In this document: positions 63,617 to 64,000 of the stretch, piece by piece
How the letters are laid out: each line of letters begins with the position of its first letter
How positions within the stretch are numbered: the first letter of the stretch is position 1
Assembly (NCBI GenBank): GCA_039621445.1
Contig: CP154955.1
Span: 43,361,540 to 43,425,539, forward strand
Direction: 5' to 3'
DNA: 64,000 nucleotides
Origin: Euglena gracilis
Taxonomy: Eukaryota > Euglenida > Euglenophyceae > Euglenales
Position numbers and translations under genes: made by a program
The notes under the pieces: generated by a model
What the model was told of the DNA's origin: nothing
The model's database searches: none
What the model saw: the letters and a program-made list of their open reading frames with translations, nothing else

Positions 63617-63754
63617 ATGGAGAAGAGACAGAAACACGCAGAAGACGAAGACGGAGAAAACGATCAAACCGTGACATCTAATGCCGCAGAACACCTCCAG
63701 CAGACAGCATTACATCAATGCCAAAACTTCACGGCAGAGGGTTTTATCGGTTAA
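63617..63754 (+). CDS. Small ORF or first exon, copy 2
   Basis: Identical copy of the ORF at 62,673-62,810, in the second unit of the tandem duplication, 944 bp downstream. Confidence 0.3.
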   Translation: MEKRQKHAEDEDGENDQTVTSNAAEHLQQTALHQCQNFTAEGFIG

Positions 63755-64000
63755 CCCACAACCCATGGCAATGCCAACAACTGGGCTGCCCAGGGCAACA
63801 AATGACCACCAACTCCTTCTCCAGTACGTGCCTCACGGCTCATCTCGATGCTCCACCGGTGCGCGATTCTGCCTGTACGTGCCCCAGGCTCATCATCTCC
63901 AGTTCAATGACAATGACATGCATCTTCAATGACATCTGCAGCAATGTACAGTGCAAAGTACTGCCAGCTTTGCAAGCTGCAGCCAGTGGTCCACCAATGA

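Larger units (their letters stand above)
62201..64000. repeat. 944-bp tandem duplication, about 1.9 copies
   Basis: 62,201-63,144 and 63,145-64,000 (cut by the window edge) are about 98% identical; small differences lie near 63,242, 63,862-63,900 and 63,967. Minus-strand frames of up to 212 codons cross the junction between copies and have no domain, so I do not call them genes. Confidence 0.97.

Noticed and set aside
62980-63618. 212-codon minus-strand frame
   Set aside because: It spans the junction of the 944-bp tandem duplication, so it cannot be an old gene, and it has no recognisable domain.

Overview
This window looks like nuclear DNA from a eukaryote with a large, repeat-choked genome, most likely a microbial eukaryote such as an alga, although I cannot name the lineage. 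The evidence is: host-type exons bounded by GT-AG splice signals, no operons or bacterial-style gene packing, many microsatellites and very long homopolymer (poly-C/poly-G) runs, a LINE-type retrotransposon, a pogo/Tc5-like DNA transposon, zinc-finger fragments like those of hAT transposases, a tyrosine-recombinase element and an 18-kb satellite block. Two exons can be tied to named cellular genes, both on the minus strand: the last exon of an AP-4 adaptor sigma subunit (29,275-29,412) and two damaged exons of elongation factor 1-alpha (60,968-61,232). A few other exon-like pieces have good splice sites but no family I recognise.

Layout. 1-8 kb: (GGT)n, (GAT)n and (ACTAAT)n microsatellites with isolated minus-strand exon candidates (1,072-1,215; 2,651-2,788; 7,240-7,430). 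8.2-10.5 kb: a segment bounded by inverted CACCAGGCATTATT ends that contains a zinc-finger exon of the hAT type. 10.5-19.8 kb: gene-poor sequence with G/C and A/T homopolymers and small dispersed repeats. 19.8-22.6 kb: a roughly 1.2-1.3 kb tandem duplication carrying a decayed minus-strand gene of unknown family. 22.6-30 kb: dispersed repeats, a broken BED-like zinc finger, 24-bp tandem repeats, a three-copy 0.9-1.1 kb tandem repeat with large palindromes, then the AP-4 sigma exon. 30.1-32.7 kb: two LINE remnants with a restriction-like endonuclease domain, one on each strand. 33.0-34.4 kb: a 34-bp repeat array with a 391-bp higher-order period. 35.1-38.0 kb: a decayed Tc5/pogo-type transposase gene. 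38.2-40.0 kb: a compact element with terminal inverted repeats, two copies of an ordered 33-bp repeat array and a C-terminally truncated tyrosine recombinase, preceded by a perfect 43-bp hairpin. 40.0-58.0 kb: a satellite block with a 4.3-4.4 kb higher-order unit, conserved nested palindromes and poly-C tracts. 58.0-64.0 kb: small palindromic repeats, EF-1-alpha pseudo-exons, minisatellites and a 944-bp tandem duplication.

I see no working pathway or gene cluster here. The coherent story is of mobile and tandem DNA. Several transposon genes are broken at poly-C runs. Different repeat families carry the same short tags (CCCCCGTGACCC, CCCCCTAATTGG). The two best candidates for something undescribed are the recombinase element at 38.2-40.0 kb and the satellite with a cloverleaf-like nested palindrome at its unit junctions.
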